Positions 1-11,446 of a DNA stretch of 64,000 nt are shown in pieces (positions within the stretch are counted from its first letter, which is position 1; each line of letters starts with the position of its first letter). Origin of the DNA: Planctomycetota bacterium. GTDB taxonomy: Bacteria; Planctomycetota; Phycisphaerae; Phycisphaerales; UBA1924. Location of the stretch: positions 1-64,000 of the forward strand of contig JAJRPN010000036.1 of NCBI GenBank assembly GCA_024280755.1, written 5' to 3'. Both the position numbers and the translations under genes were made by a program. The notes below the pieces were generated by a model that searched no databases, had not been told where the DNA came from, and was given only the letters and a program-made list of their open reading frames with translations.

Positions 1-51
1 GAGGGAGAGCCCGGCGATTGCGAGCAGGCGCAGTGGGGAGTTGGTGTTCAT
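1..51 (-). CDS. Exported protein, N-terminus only (partial)
   Basis: Only the first 17 codons are in the window; the gene runs off the left edge. Read on the minus strand from the ATG at 51, it gives MNTNSPLRLLAIAGLSL, the n-region and start of the hydrophobic core of a Sec signal peptide. An AAAAGGA ribosome binding site lies about 8 bases upstream. Another ATG a few bases earlier, in a different frame, sits too close to that site and gives a polar peptide. The product is probably exported; nothing more can be said. Confidence 0.5.
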   Translation of the reverse strand, partial: MNTNSPLRLLAIAGLSL

Positions 52-130
52 GGTGCATGTCCTTTTTGTGAATCGTTCGTGGAGTAGATCGTTTGAATGA
101 TACGCACAAACCGGGCTGTTCGGTTCTGCG

Positions 131-165
131 GGCGCAAAAGAAAACCTGACGATTGCTCATCAGGT
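131..165 (-). terminator. Rho-independent terminator of the small basic protein gene
   Basis: On the minus strand a 6-bp stem (ACCTGA/TCAGGT, at 160-165 and 144-149) is followed directly by TTTTCTTTT. It lies about 35 bases after the stop of the gene at 198-515 and would end that transcript before the next start at position 51. Confidence 0.5.
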
Positions 166-197
166 CTGTGTTTGTTTGTGAAGACGCGAAGCGTTTT

Positions 198-515
198 TTA
201 GCTCTTTGCGAGCGTGAGGTATTTCTCTACTGAAGAGAGATCTGGTGTGATGTCGTGTGTGAAACGCATCGACCACTCGTTGCCTTGCTCGCACATGGCG
301 ATGCGTGCGGCTTTCTCGCGTGAGTACCAAAGGCGTCCGCCTCGGATGTAGGCGTGCATGCGTTGGCGACGCATGCGCTGGGCGCGTGCGAGGTTTCGCT
401 TGATGTCTGGATCACGACGCATCATGCGTTCGATGGTATCGCATGCTGCTTTGTTTTGAGGCACTTTGTTGATGGTGCACTTGATGGTGTCGCCTGCGTT
501 GAGTGTGTCAATCAT
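198..515 (-). CDS. Small basic protein of unknown function
   Basis: A 105-residue protein I do not recognise. The N-terminal 25 residues contain a beta-like stretch (AGDTIKCTINKVP). A central Arg-rich helix follows (RRDPDIKRNLARAQRMRRQ, about residues 33-51), then an aromatic and basic segment (HAYIRGGRLWYSREKAARI). The charge and Arg-rich helix would suit a nucleic-acid or ribosome-associated role, but that is inference only. The gene stands alone, divergent from the MEMO gene and followed by its own terminator. It could be a lineage-specific housekeeping protein. Confidence 0.55.
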   Translation of the reverse strand: MIDTLNAGDTIKCTINKVPQNKAACDTIERMMRRDPDIKRNLARAQRMRRQRMHAYIRGGRLWYSREKAARIAMCEQGNEWSMRFTHDITPDLSSVEKYLTLAKS

Positions 516-676
516 GACCCGGTCCTTTGTCTTTATCTTTTACTACGATCATGCTTTTTCAAATCAAGCAGATCGGGACGACAAGTTTAGCACCTCCAAC
601 CATTTCGTCCAGTGAAGTACCTACACTATTGGCTCGCAAGTTCAATTCCATGCACAGTTTCCGCTCAGGAGCAGCG

Positions 677-2077
677 ATGACCGATCAACCATCCGACAAC
701 CCGTCTGGCAATCAGCCACCCGCACAAACCCCGCCCGTCTTTGATCCCAGTGCCGGGCATCAAAATACGCCCAAGCTCCGCAAGGTGCGAGGCGTGCCGG
801 TGCCTGTCAATACTCCAGACGGGAAACAAGCCAATATGCTCGGGATCGCAGATGCCCAGCAGATTTCGCCAAAGATGGTGATCACGCACCCGGCGTTTCA
901 GTTGGTGCTGCCCATGATGGATGGCACGCGGGATCTTGATCAGCTCGTTTCTGAAGCTGGCAAGGGGCTCGAACGCCCAATGCTTGAGCAGTTAGTCGCA
1001 CAGCTCGACGATGCTGGGCTTTTGTTTGGGCCTGTGTTTGATGAACTGGTTCAGAAAATGCGCGATGCGTTTGATGACTCAGATACGCTGCCTCCGGGTT
1101 CAACCGCTCAGATCGCAGACATGCTGGTCACGAAAGAGATCGGTAAAGAAGCGACCCAAGAGCAGAAAATCGAGCTTGGAGGCGTTGAACTGGGCAAGCA
1201 GTTTGATCTGTGGATCGATGAATCGCTCAAAAACGCTGAAAACACCAGCTTTGACACCCTTCCAGCAGCAGTGATCGCGCCTCATATCGACTATATAAGA
1301 GGATGGATGAACTATGGGCATACCTATGGGCGGCTCCGTGTGGTGGATCGTCCTGATCGGGTGATTATTTTGGGCACAAACCACTTCGGTCAATCGACTG
1401 GCGTGTGTGGGTGTAATAAAGGGTATGAATCGCCGATCGGCACCTGTGATCTTGATTTAGAGTTTCTTGAAGCCCTCAATCGCGAGCTAGGGGTTGAAAA
1501 CGCTGAGAAACTGCTTGAAAATCGGTATGACCATGAGAATGAGCACTCGATCGAGCTGCACATTCCTTGGATCCAGCATGTGTTTGGGGCGGATGATTTT
1601 GGTAACTATCCGAAGGTTTTTGGGGCATTGATCCATGACCCAACTGTAAACAATGGCGAGAGTTACGACGAAAACGGGCTTGGGCTCGATGGATTTGTCG
1701 AAGCACTCAAAGCTGCGATTGGCAAGATGCCCGGGACCACTTTGGTGATCAGTTCTGCGGATTTGAGCCATGTCGGGCCTGCATTTGGTGATCAACAGGC
1801 ACTCGCGGGTGATTCTGAGGAGGCTGCCGCGTTTAGAACCCAGGTCGCGACGCATGATCAGGACATGCTCAAGATGATTGCTGACAACAAGATGGATGAT
1901 CTGATCGGATCGATGGCCTGGCAGCAGAATCCGACGCGATGGTGTTCGATCGGGAATATCGCAGCGACGATGCGGGTGATCGAGCCTACGAGGATTGACC
2001 TGCTCAACTATGCTGCAGCGATGGATCCGCAGGGGACTGCGTTTGTGTCGTCGGCATCATTGGCGATGTATCGCTGA
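677..2077 (+). CDS. MEMO-family protein (AmmeMemoRadiSam system protein B-like) with N-terminal extension
   Basis: A 466-residue protein. The C-terminal part (about residue 195 onward) carries MEMO-fold signatures: APHIDY with a His near residue 203, LGTNHFG with a second His, an ENEHSIELHIPW segment, SSADLSHVGPAFGD, and WCSIGN near the end. These match the His/His/Cys metal-site pattern of the extradiol-dioxygenase-like MEMO family. Residues 1-35 are Pro/Gln-rich and disordered. Residues 40-150 look like a small helical, PqqD- or winged-helix-like domain. The start is set at 677, where AGGAGC precedes the ATG; the frame is open further upstream but reads poorly. The usual partner genes (AMMECR1-like and radical SAM) are not in the window, so the substrate is unknown. 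Confidence 0.8.
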   Translation: MTDQPSDNPSGNQPPAQTPPVFDPSAGHQNTPKLRKVRGVPVPVNTPDGKQANMLGIADAQQISPKMVITHPAFQLVLPMMDGTRDLDQLVSEAGKGLERPMLEQLVAQLDDAGLLFGPVFDELVQKMRDAFDDSDTLPPGSTAQIADMLVTKEIGKEATQEQKIELGGVELGKQFDLWIDESLKNAENTSFDTLPAAVIAPHIDYIRGWMNYGHTYGRLRVVDRPDRVIILGTNHFGQSTGVCGCNKGYESPIGTCDLDLEFLEALNRELGVENAEKLLENRYDHENEHSIELHIPWIQHVFGADDFGNYPKVFGALIHDPTVNNGESYDENGLGLDGFVEALKAAIGKMPGTTLVISSADLSHVGPAFGDQQALAGDSEEAAAFRTQVATHDQDMLKMIADNKMDDLIGSMAWQQNPTRWCSIGNIAATMRVIEPTRIDLLNYAAAMDPQGTAFVSSASLAMYR

Positions 2078-2295
2078 TTGATCAGTGATTGTGTGCGGGC
2101 GGATATGTCACAGGTGTGTCACAACTGTGGTATAAAGAGGAACAAGGCGATCAAAGTATCGTATTGTATCGTGTTCATGTAGATTGTGTTCATGGGGTAT
2201 GCGTATGTGGTGTTGTTTGAATACCATAGCGTTCCCATGAGATGCTGGGCGTTGGATCTGGCGGGTGTGGGTTTAGGTTAAGCTGGGAGACATTC

Positions 2296-4260
2296 ATGGC
2301 TTCGTCGAATATTTGTTGGGGCATCGAGATGGGCTTTGGGGCGATTAAAGCGCTCAAGCTCGAGATGGATGGTGATGGTTATAAGGTGTTGGATTTTGCG
2401 GTGATCAATCACGCCAAGATCCTTTCGACTCCAGAGTTGGACCAGACGGACGCGATGCGTGTTGCGTTGGGGACGCTGGTGAATCAGCATGATTTGAGCA
2501 ATGCTCGGATCGCGGTTTCGCTGCCTGGGCATCAGAGCTTTGCTCGGTTTGCCAAGTTGCCTCCGGTTGAGCCTAAGAAGGTTCCTGATATTGTCAAGTT
2601 TGAAGCGGTCCAGCAGATCCCGTTCCCTCTTGAGGAGGTTGAGTGGGATTATCAGACCTTTGTTTCGCCGGACTCGCCTGAGATCGAGGTGGGGATCTTT
2701 GCGGTGACTCGTCCGAGGATTATGGAGCAGCTTTCGATGCTCAATGATGTCGGGTTGACTCCTGATCTGGTGACGCTCTCGCCGATCGCTGCGTATAACG
2801 CGTTGGCGGTGGATCTTGGGTTTACCGATGAGACACCGGGCACGATTATTCTGGATATTGGTACGGTCGCGACGGACATGATTATCGCTGAGGCGGGTCG
2901 TGTGTGGGTTCGTACCTTCCCGATCGGTGGGCATCAGTTTACTGAGGCATTGGTCAGTGCGTTCAAGCTAAGCTATTCAAAGGCTGAGAAGCTCAAGCGT
3001 GAAGCCGAGCAGAGCAAGCACGCTCGCCATGTATTCCAGGCGATGCGTCCTGTGTTCTCTGATATTGTTCAGGAAATCCAGCGTTCGATCGGGTTCTATA
3101 ACTCGGTGCATCCTGAGTCTGATCTCAAGCGATTGGTTGGGCTTGGTTCGACTTTCCGTTTGCCGGGCTTGCGGAAGTATCTCAAGCAGCAGTTGCAGCT
3201 TGATGTGTATCGTTTGGAGCAGTTCAAGAAGATTTCGGTTGATGATCCTCGCGCTGGTGAGTTCCAGGCGGCGAGCTTTAACCTGGCGACAGCGTATGGG
3301 TGTGTGCTTCAGTCATTCGAGCAGGCGCCGATGGCTGCCAACTTGATGCCTGTTCCTGTGATTAAGGAAGCGATGTGGAAGCGGAAGATCCCGTACTTTG
3401 TGACGGCTGCGGGTTTGGCTGCTGCGACTGCGGGGGCGATGTTTATTCGTCCTTTGATGGATTCAACCGCGTTTACTGGCGCGAGCAAGCCCGCGATATT
3501 GGCGACGGTTGCCGATGAGGCTGGGCGACTGGCTGAAGATGCACAGGCTGCTGGCGTGACTGATAGTGCGCAAGCCAACTTGCAGGGATCAGAAATTGTT
3601 GGGTTGCTCAATGGTCGTGCGTTGTATGCTCAGATTTTGGAAGATTCATCGCGCTTGTTGACGCTGGTCAACGAGAGCGCTGCGCTTGCTGCCGAGGATG
3701 ATGTTCGGTTGGCTGCGGCGATTTTGGATCGTCCGGCGTTTACGATGTTGAGTTTGTCGACCGAGTACCACGCTTCGGGCAACTTTGATACGAGTGCTGC
3801 CACTGGTGGTAAGAGCGATGTTGATCCGGTTATTGCATCGATCGCGAGCAAGCGCCATGTTGAAGTGACGGCGGAGTTCGAGATTCCGCTTGCTGATGTC
3901 GGGGTGTTCATGCTTGATCATGTTGATCCGATTCTGCGTGAGCAGCTCGATCGTGACGACACGATGTACACGGTTGTTGTTTCTCAGAAGGAGCCTTGGG
4001 ACGACGGTACAACGATTGGTCGTCGTGGGGGGGCAACTCGAACGGCGCGTCCAACACGCGCCACTGGAAACATTGGTGGTGTTCGCGGCGGTGCCCGTGG
4101 CGGGGGCTCAACACGCAGCGGCAATATTGATAGCATGGCGCCGATCGTCCGTCCTGTGGATGACACGGATACGGATGCAGCGATGACAAAGGTTGTATTG
4201 ACTTGGTACGCGGTGCTTGATCCGATGGACGGCATAGAAAATAACGGAGAAGAGCCATGA
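2296..4260 (+). CDS. pilM: PilM-like actin-fold protein fused to a membrane-anchored C-terminal domain
   Basis: Residues 5-345 are a PilM/FtsA-type actin-fold domain: phosphate-1 loop (GIEMGFGAIKAL), the PilM core (LPPVEPKKVPDIVKFEAVQQ), phosphate-2 loop (ILDIGTVATDMI) and adenosine loop (VGLGSTFRLPGLRKYL). PilM normally sits in the cytoplasm and binds the tail of PilN. Here the chain continues through a membrane helix (about 366-388) into a 265-residue extracytoplasmic region that includes a Gly/Arg/Thr-rich linker (about 575-611). This looks like a PilM-PilN-type fusion. The start follows GGGAGA. The stop overlaps the next start by ATGA, so the two are probably translationally coupled. PilM identity is secure; the role of the C-terminal half is inferred. 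Confidence 0.85.
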   Translation: MASSNICWGIEMGFGAIKALKLEMDGDGYKVLDFAVINHAKILSTPELDQTDAMRVALGTLVNQHDLSNARIAVSLPGHQSFARFAKLPPVEPKKVPDIVKFEAVQQIPFPLEEVEWDYQTFVSPDSPEIEVGIFAVTRPRIMEQLSMLNDVGLTPDLVTLSPIAAYNALAVDLGFTDETPGTIILDIGTVATDMIIAEAGRVWVRTFPIGGHQFTEALVSAFKLSYSKAEKLKREAEQSKHARHVFQAMRPVFSDIVQEIQRSIGFYNSVHPESDLKRLVGLGSTFRLPGLRKYLKQQLQLDVYRLEQFKKISVDDPRAGEFQAASFNLATAYGCVLQSFEQAPMAANLMPVPVIKEAMWKRKIPYFVTAAGLAAATAGAMFIRPLMDSTAFTGASKPAILATVADEAGRLAEDAQAAGVTDSAQANLQGSEIVGLLNGRALYAQILEDSSRLLTLVNESAALAAEDDVRLAAAILDRPAFTMLSLSTEYHASGNFDTSAATGGKSDVDPVIASIASKRHVEVTAEFEIPLADVGVFMLDHVDPILREQLDRDDTMYTVVVSQKEPWDDGTTIGRRGGATRTARPTRATGNIGGVRGGARGGGSTRSGNIDSMAPIVRPVDDTDTDAAMTKVVLTWYAVLDPMDGIENNGEEP

Positions 4261-5666
4261 GTAAGATCATCGGATTTATCAAAGCAAACTTGTTTGTCAC
4301 GATTTCGGTCGTGCTGATTTTGGCCTTCTTGCCGACCGGGTTCTTTTTCGCCAATGGGTGGAACAAGAGCGTGCACGAAGAAGCCGACAAGGCGTATAAA
4401 AGCGAGAAGAGCAAGCTCACGCGCAAGGGATCGATTAACTACTCGCTCCCAGCTGTTCTCGAAGGCGAAGAAGATTTGTCAGAGTCTCGCGCCCCAAACA
4501 GCGCGGTGACGGATTTTTATGCTGCTCGTAAGGGTGAGCGCGAAGATCAGGTTCGTGAAGTGGTTGAACGCGGGACCGCGTTTAATCAAGAAGGGCATGC
4601 TGAGCTGGTTCTTGGGATTTTGCCTAAGGCTCCAGACAACAAGACTCAAAAACGACTTGGGCGCGAGATGAGCGAGCTGATCGTTGGGACCGAGGCGAAC
4701 CCTTCGGTGTATCAACGCAAGCTCCAACGGCTCAACGCCGGCTCGCCACCAGATGCCGAGAGTTTGCTCGCGACCATTATTGATGCACGCGACGAGCAGC
4801 AGAAGGTGTATGAAAGCGAAAACGCGGATGGCCGAATGACCCCCGAGCAGATTAAGTCGTTGAGCAACGACATGATCGCTCGTCGGATGGGTGAGTATAT
4901 TGGGCGTGCGAAGTCGCTGACTTTTTATTGCTCGACGGATGCGATTGTCAATAGCGATGCCAATGTGAATGCTCGCTCGAAGGGTGCGTATTCAATCGTT
5001 CCTGGCGAGGCTCAGGTTGTGAGTGCGATTAATGAATCGGTTGTGTTTACCTGGCTTTGGGATTATTGGATGATCTCGGATGTACTCGAAGCTGCTGCTT
5101 TGGCGAATACTGATGCCCAAACGGGTGCGATGGCTGTGCCTGTTGCGCCGGTCAAGAGCATTGAGTTGATCCGGGTTTCCAAGCTTGAGGTGAGTGATGC
5201 TGTTGGAGCGGTGACCGATACAGCTACGGATCCAACGGCTGGATATCAGGGAGGCGGTAGTCGTGGTCGCGGCGGAAGTGGGGGCGGGCAACAAGCAAGC
5301 ATTCCTAGCTCCAAGGATGGCCCAAAGGCAAGCTTTACTGGTAGAGCAGGTGGCGATGCGATGAGCGCGTTTGATGTGCGGACGATTGACATCGTTGTGG
5401 TCGCATCTTCGCAAGATCTGCCTCGGTTTATCGATGCGATCGGCAAAACCAATTATATGACTGTAATCGATGTCGATCTTGAACAGGTTGATGTGTGGGA
5501 AGACCTTGGAAATGGTTATTACTATGGTGAAGACCATGTCGTGCGTGCGTCGATCACGATCGAAAGCGTGTGGCTCCGTTCGTGGATGACACCGATCATG
5601 CCTGATCCGGTGAAGACTGCGTTGGGTATTCCTTTGACAAATGAACTCGAAGAATCTGACGGCTAA
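4257..5666 (+). CDS. Single-pass inner-membrane protein of the PilM operon (PilO-like candidate)
   Basis: A 469-residue protein with a short cytoplasmic N-terminus, one membrane helix (about 12-33) and a large extracytoplasmic part. A charged helical region follows the membrane helix, then a mixed domain, a Gly/Arg/Ser-rich linker (about 331-345), and a final alpha-beta segment (AFDVRTIDIVVVASSQDLPR and onward) in which beta strands surround the phrase DLPRFIDAIGKTNYM. That pattern resembles the ferredoxin-like periplasmic domain of PilO/GspM proteins. It overlaps pilM by 4 bases, which supports a shared complex. PilO identity is inferred from topology and position, not from a firm sequence match. 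Confidence 0.65.
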   Translation: MSKIIGFIKANLFVTISVVLILAFLPTGFFFANGWNKSVHEEADKAYKSEKSKLTRKGSINYSLPAVLEGEEDLSESRAPNSAVTDFYAARKGEREDQVREVVERGTAFNQEGHAELVLGILPKAPDNKTQKRLGREMSELIVGTEANPSVYQRKLQRLNAGSPPDAESLLATIIDARDEQQKVYESENADGRMTPEQIKSLSNDMIARRMGEYIGRAKSLTFYCSTDAIVNSDANVNARSKGAYSIVPGEAQVVSAINESVVFTWLWDYWMISDVLEAAALANTDAQTGAMAVPVAPVKSIELIRVSKLEVSDAVGAVTDTATDPTAGYQGGGSRGRGGSGGGQQASIPSSKDGPKASFTGRAGGDAMSAFDVRTIDIVVVASSQDLPRFIDAIGKTNYMTVIDVDLEQVDVWEDLGNGYYYGEDHVVRASITIESVWLRSWMTPIMPDPVKTALGIPLTNELEESDG

Positions 5667-5696
5667 TCCGATTCCTTTTATTGAAATGAGACTGAT

Positions 5697-7625
5697 ATGA
5701 AACTCAAAGGCGTCAACCCACTCGAGCTGCACATCGAAAAGATTGTGCTCGGAGTCATGCTTGTGCTTTTCTTGGCGGTAATCTCGATGCAGTTCGTGAG
5801 CCGACCCAATGATGTGAATGTGGGGAACCGAAAGGTTTCTCCGAGCCAGATCTATACCTCGCTTGAAGGACAAGCGACGCAGTTACAGAGCCAGCTTTCG
5901 GATCGTAATCCGGAACTCCCCCAGCTTGCACATGTAGATCTTGTTGAGCGATACAACGATGCGTTTGCCAACTCTGGCGGATTGCTTCGGCTTTCGTCAT
6001 CGCTTGGTCAAGGTGTCGATATCACTAGTGGGATCGAGATTCCAGATCGCACAATTGGCGGGGGCGAAGGTCCGGTTGCTGGTTTGCAGGTGCCGATGAC
6101 TACTCGTCCGGTTGCTGCATCGTTATGGTCAACGCTTGATCCGTATGCGGTGGGTGTGGTTCCTGAGTATGGGCAGTTTATACCCTCAGCCCAGCCCTTT
6201 GATTTCGCATCGGTTTCGATCGAAGCGACATTCAATGGCAAGGATCTCGAAGCGGTCTTGCTTGGCAAGAATGATTCAGGGACCGCGATTCCTCGACGAT
6301 TCTGGTCGGCGACAGGCATGGCAATCTTGGGCTTTGAAGCTGAGCGACAGAAGTTGATGGATGATGGGTCATGGGGCGAGGTTCAGCCAATTGTGACGCC
6401 TCCGCATACACCGATCCCAATGCGTGCTATTGATGATGATGCGGGTCTTTTGGAGCTCACCGAGTTAGTTAAGACGGCTGCGAGCGTTGAAAATGAGGTT
6501 GCTCGTCCGATGTTCCCGCCAACCATCGCGGGCATGGCGTGGGCACCGCCGAGCGATTCGATTGATTCGGGCGATGAAACCGAAGCTTCGAAGATTGCCA
6601 AGCTCCAGCGTCGATTGGGTCTTGCGATTATGGAGCTCGATCGGCTTCAGAACGGTCGACCTGCGCAGCAGACGAATCCTGGGCCAGGCGGCAAAACCGG
6701 GCGAGATCCTGGCCGTGACCCAGGAAACACGCAAAACCCCGGTTTTAAACCAAATCCAAGGTTGATTAAACGAGCTGAGAAGAAGATCAAGGATCTGAAG
6801 GAACAGCTCAAAGACCTTGGTGTAGAAGTAGAAGATACGATTCGTGGCCGACTTGGCCGTGGTGCTGATGTTGAAGCGAAACCGATCCTTGAACAAGAAG
6901 CGGTCGCTCTTTGGGCACACGATCTTGGTGTCGAACCAGGGGCGACCTATCGATATCGTACACGGGTTGTATTGAACAACCCATTGTTTCGCAAGAGCAG
7001 CGAGCTTGATCCTGATGATGCTGATCAGCAGGCATTGACCAAGAACCCGCTCTCGCGTGGTGAATGGTCAAAGTGGTCCGATTCAGTTGTAGTGGGGGCT
7101 GAGGAATACTTCTTCGTCACCGGCGGCACCAACGGCACGCAGGCCAATATTGAGTTGTACAAGATTTTCTACGGGCAGTATCGCAAATCATCGCTCAAGG
7201 TCGCACCTGGTGATGAGTTGGCTGCGACGATTCGGATGTCGGGCGATTTACTGATGTTCGACTCGTCGGTTGTTGATGTGCAAGAGGCTGCCAAGGCTGT
7301 CGAAGCACTCAGCGAGAAAGATTCTGAGCTTCCTGATGGGATCACAGAGCTTTCTAGCCGGATCAAGATCGATCTAGGTGTATTCTTGCTCGATGTGTAT
7401 ACAGGGCAAGGGAGCTCGGTGGTCCAGTTTGGGCGTCAGGCCATTCCAATGCAGGCCGTATTGCGTGGAAAGGACGGAAGTTTGCTGGTTCGCTCTGATT
7501 TGGGTGATGAGGCGTCGCTGGCGTATGCGTTTGTGTCCAAATCAGCGTCCTCTCACGAGCTTCGTGCGCCTGGTGCTCCTGCCAAGTCGCCTGCAGCGGA
7601 ACTCTTTGAACCCAAAGAGCCTTAA
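5697..7625 (+). CDS. Third protein of the PilM operon, single-pass membrane protein with coiled coil
   Basis: A 642-residue protein with a membrane helix near residues 14-33 (IVLGVMLVLFLAVISMQFV). The extracytoplasmic region contains repeated beta-rich stretches, a Pro/Gly/Asn-rich linker (about 318-350), and a Lys/Glu coiled coil (about 355-385, LIKRAEKKIKDLKEQLKDLG). The C-terminal domain starts at EPGATYRYRTRVVLNNPLF, reminiscent of a fibronectin-like or beta-sandwich fold. It lies 30 bases after the preceding gene and before a strong terminator, so it is the last gene of the operon. No family is recognised. By topology it probably forms part of the same envelope-spanning pilus or secretion platform. 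Confidence 0.6.
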   Translation: MKLKGVNPLELHIEKIVLGVMLVLFLAVISMQFVSRPNDVNVGNRKVSPSQIYTSLEGQATQLQSQLSDRNPELPQLAHVDLVERYNDAFANSGGLLRLSSSLGQGVDITSGIEIPDRTIGGGEGPVAGLQVPMTTRPVAASLWSTLDPYAVGVVPEYGQFIPSAQPFDFASVSIEATFNGKDLEAVLLGKNDSGTAIPRRFWSATGMAILGFEAERQKLMDDGSWGEVQPIVTPPHTPIPMRAIDDDAGLLELTELVKTAASVENEVARPMFPPTIAGMAWAPPSDSIDSGDETEASKIAKLQRRLGLAIMELDRLQNGRPAQQTNPGPGGKTGRDPGRDPGNTQNPGFKPNPRLIKRAEKKIKDLKEQLKDLGVEVEDTIRGRLGRGADVEAKPILEQEAVALWAHDLGVEPGATYRYRTRVVLNNPLFRKSSELDPDDADQQALTKNPLSRGEWSKWSDSVVVGAEEYFFVTGGTNGTQANIELYKIFYGQYRKSSLKVAPGDELAATIRMSGDLLMFDSSVVDVQEAAKAVEALSEKDSELPDGITELSSRIKIDLGVFLLDVYTGQGSSVVQFGRQAIPMQAVLRGKDGSLLVRSDLGDEASLAYAFVSKSASSHELRAPGAPAKSPAAELFEPKEP

Positions 7626-7648
7626 GGAAAAAACTTGAAGAATAACTG

Positions 7649-7678
7649 AGCCTCATGATTTCGGTCATGGGGCTTTTT
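7649..7678 (+). terminator. Terminator of the PilM operon
   Basis: A 10-bp stem (AGCCTCATGA at 7649-7658 with TCATGGGGCT at 7665-7674) with a TTTCGG loop is followed by a T5 tract. It separates the pilus operon from the rRNA promoter region. Confidence 0.85.
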
Positions 7679-7817
7679 ACTGCGCTGAATTGGGCATATA
7701 AGGCATGAATTCGGTGGGTTTTGGGCACAGATTGCGCTCGATTGGTGAGAAGTGGGAGGGCGAGGGGAATCGTTGTAAAGAATTGTGAGATAAGGAGCTG
7801 AATTGTTGCCCTTGCAA

Positions 7818-7845
7818 TTTGACGACGCATTTATGCTGCCTATTA
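7818..7845 (+). promoter_or_regulatory. Candidate sigma70-type promoter of the 23S-5S unit
   Basis: TTGACG (7818-7823) and TATTAT (7840-7845) are separated by 16 bases and followed by a GC-rich discriminator (CTCCCCGCG). Transcription would begin near 7852, giving a leader of about 330 bases before mature 23S. No 16S or tRNA gene lies in that leader. The stretch 7680-7817 holds nothing else I can identify. Confidence 0.55.
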
Positions 7846-8170
7846 TCTCCCCGCGTCCAAACGACGCAAACGAAACTTGGCCAGCTGGCCTGACCAAGAT
7901 TCAGCATCTTTGACAAGTGGATTACGACGAGCGGAACTCAGATGACCGTGCTTCAAAGGAGGCGCGGGAATGGCTTTTACGAGCTGTTCATCAGGCTGAG
8001 TTCGGCAAATATACTAACTGAGAAATTCTCAAGATGCGTCTGAAATGGTGCTTGTTTGAATCGCTTTCCTTCACGGGATGATTCAAGCAGGTCGATAGAC
8101 CTTGCCGGCAGGCAAGGGAGGTCGTAAGAGATGTTCGGAATGTTGTTGATTGCTGTTTTATACAGAGGAT

Positions 8171-8187
8171 CGGCATCAGGTCGGATT

Positions 8188-8194
<7 letters not shown>
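8171..8194 (+). repeat. 5' arm of the 23S rRNA processing stem
   Basis: The 24 bases at 8171-8194 are the near-perfect reverse complement of 10930-10953; the long matching blocks are GGTCGGA and TGATCAAA. Such stems bring the ends of pre-23S together for RNase III-type cleavage. This pairing fixes the approximate ends of the mature RNA. Confidence 0.8.
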
Positions 8195-10929
<2,735 letters not shown>

Positions 10930-10937
<8 letters not shown>

Positions 10938-10953
10938 TTCCGACCAAGTGCCG
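10930..10953 (+). repeat. 3' arm of the 23S rRNA processing stem
   Basis: Reverse complement of 8171-8194 with four mismatched positions out of 24. The rest of the spacer to 5S (10954-11204) is AT-richer and contains no tRNA cloverleaf that I can find. Confidence 0.8.
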
Positions 10954-11204
10954 ATTGGCTTGTTTGAGTTCGCTGCCTACGCAGCGAAAGATAATCCGCT
11001 GTGCAAACAGTGGTGAAACAAGTTTGATCGAAACAGGTCGAGATGGTTTCAGAACCATTTCAACGCGTGTTGAGATTTTTAAAGTAAAAGAGATTTTAAG
11101 TAATCAAGTATATTTGTCAAAGCTACTGAGTTCGCTCAGTGGCTTCCGCTCGTCGAAATCTTTGTCAGTCATGGCAAATCGAGGAATCGGTTTGTTTCGT
11201 GATT

Positions 11205-11310
11205 GTTGGTGACCATAATGTCGGGGTCACACCTGTTCCCATCTCGAACACAGTAGTTAAGCCCGACATGCCGATGATACTGTTCAGCGGGAAAGTAGGT
11301 TATCGCCAAC
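11205..11310 (+). rRNA. rrf: 5S ribosomal RNA
   Basis: About 106 bases closed by helix I (GTTGGTGA with TCGCCAAC). Internal 5S landmarks are present: CACACCTGTTCCCATCTCGA, ACAGTAGTTAAGCCCGACAT and the GCGGGAAAGTAGGT region. It is co-oriented with 23S and is followed directly by a terminator. Confidence 0.95.
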
Positions 11311-11315
11311 TTTAG

Positions 11316-11348
11316 AGCCCTTCAAGGTAATGCTTGAAGGGCTTTTTT
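11316..11348 (+). terminator. Terminator of the 23S-5S unit
   Basis: An 11-bp stem (AGCCCTTCAAG at 11316-11326 with its complement at 11333-11343) and a 6-base loop, followed by a T tract. It lies 6 bases after 5S. Confidence 0.92.
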
Positions 11349-11446
11349 GCGTTTTGACTTTCCATTGATTTCCAATTGGATGCAGATGATTAAACGAACC
11401 GATTGGCTGATGGGCATACAATCAGATGTCAATAGAGGAGTACACT

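Noticed and set aside
527-676. Fifty extra N-terminal residues on the MEMO protein
   Set aside because: No ribosome binding site at 527, whereas AGGAGC precedes the ATG at 677.
2278-2934. A 218-codon antisense frame within pilM
   Set aside because: It is the Arg/His/Asn-rich shadow of a strongly coding sense frame.
7626-8187. 16S rRNA or tRNA upstream of 23S
   Set aside because: No 16S landmarks (for example the GTGCCAGCAGCCGCGG region) or tRNA T-loop motifs occur there.
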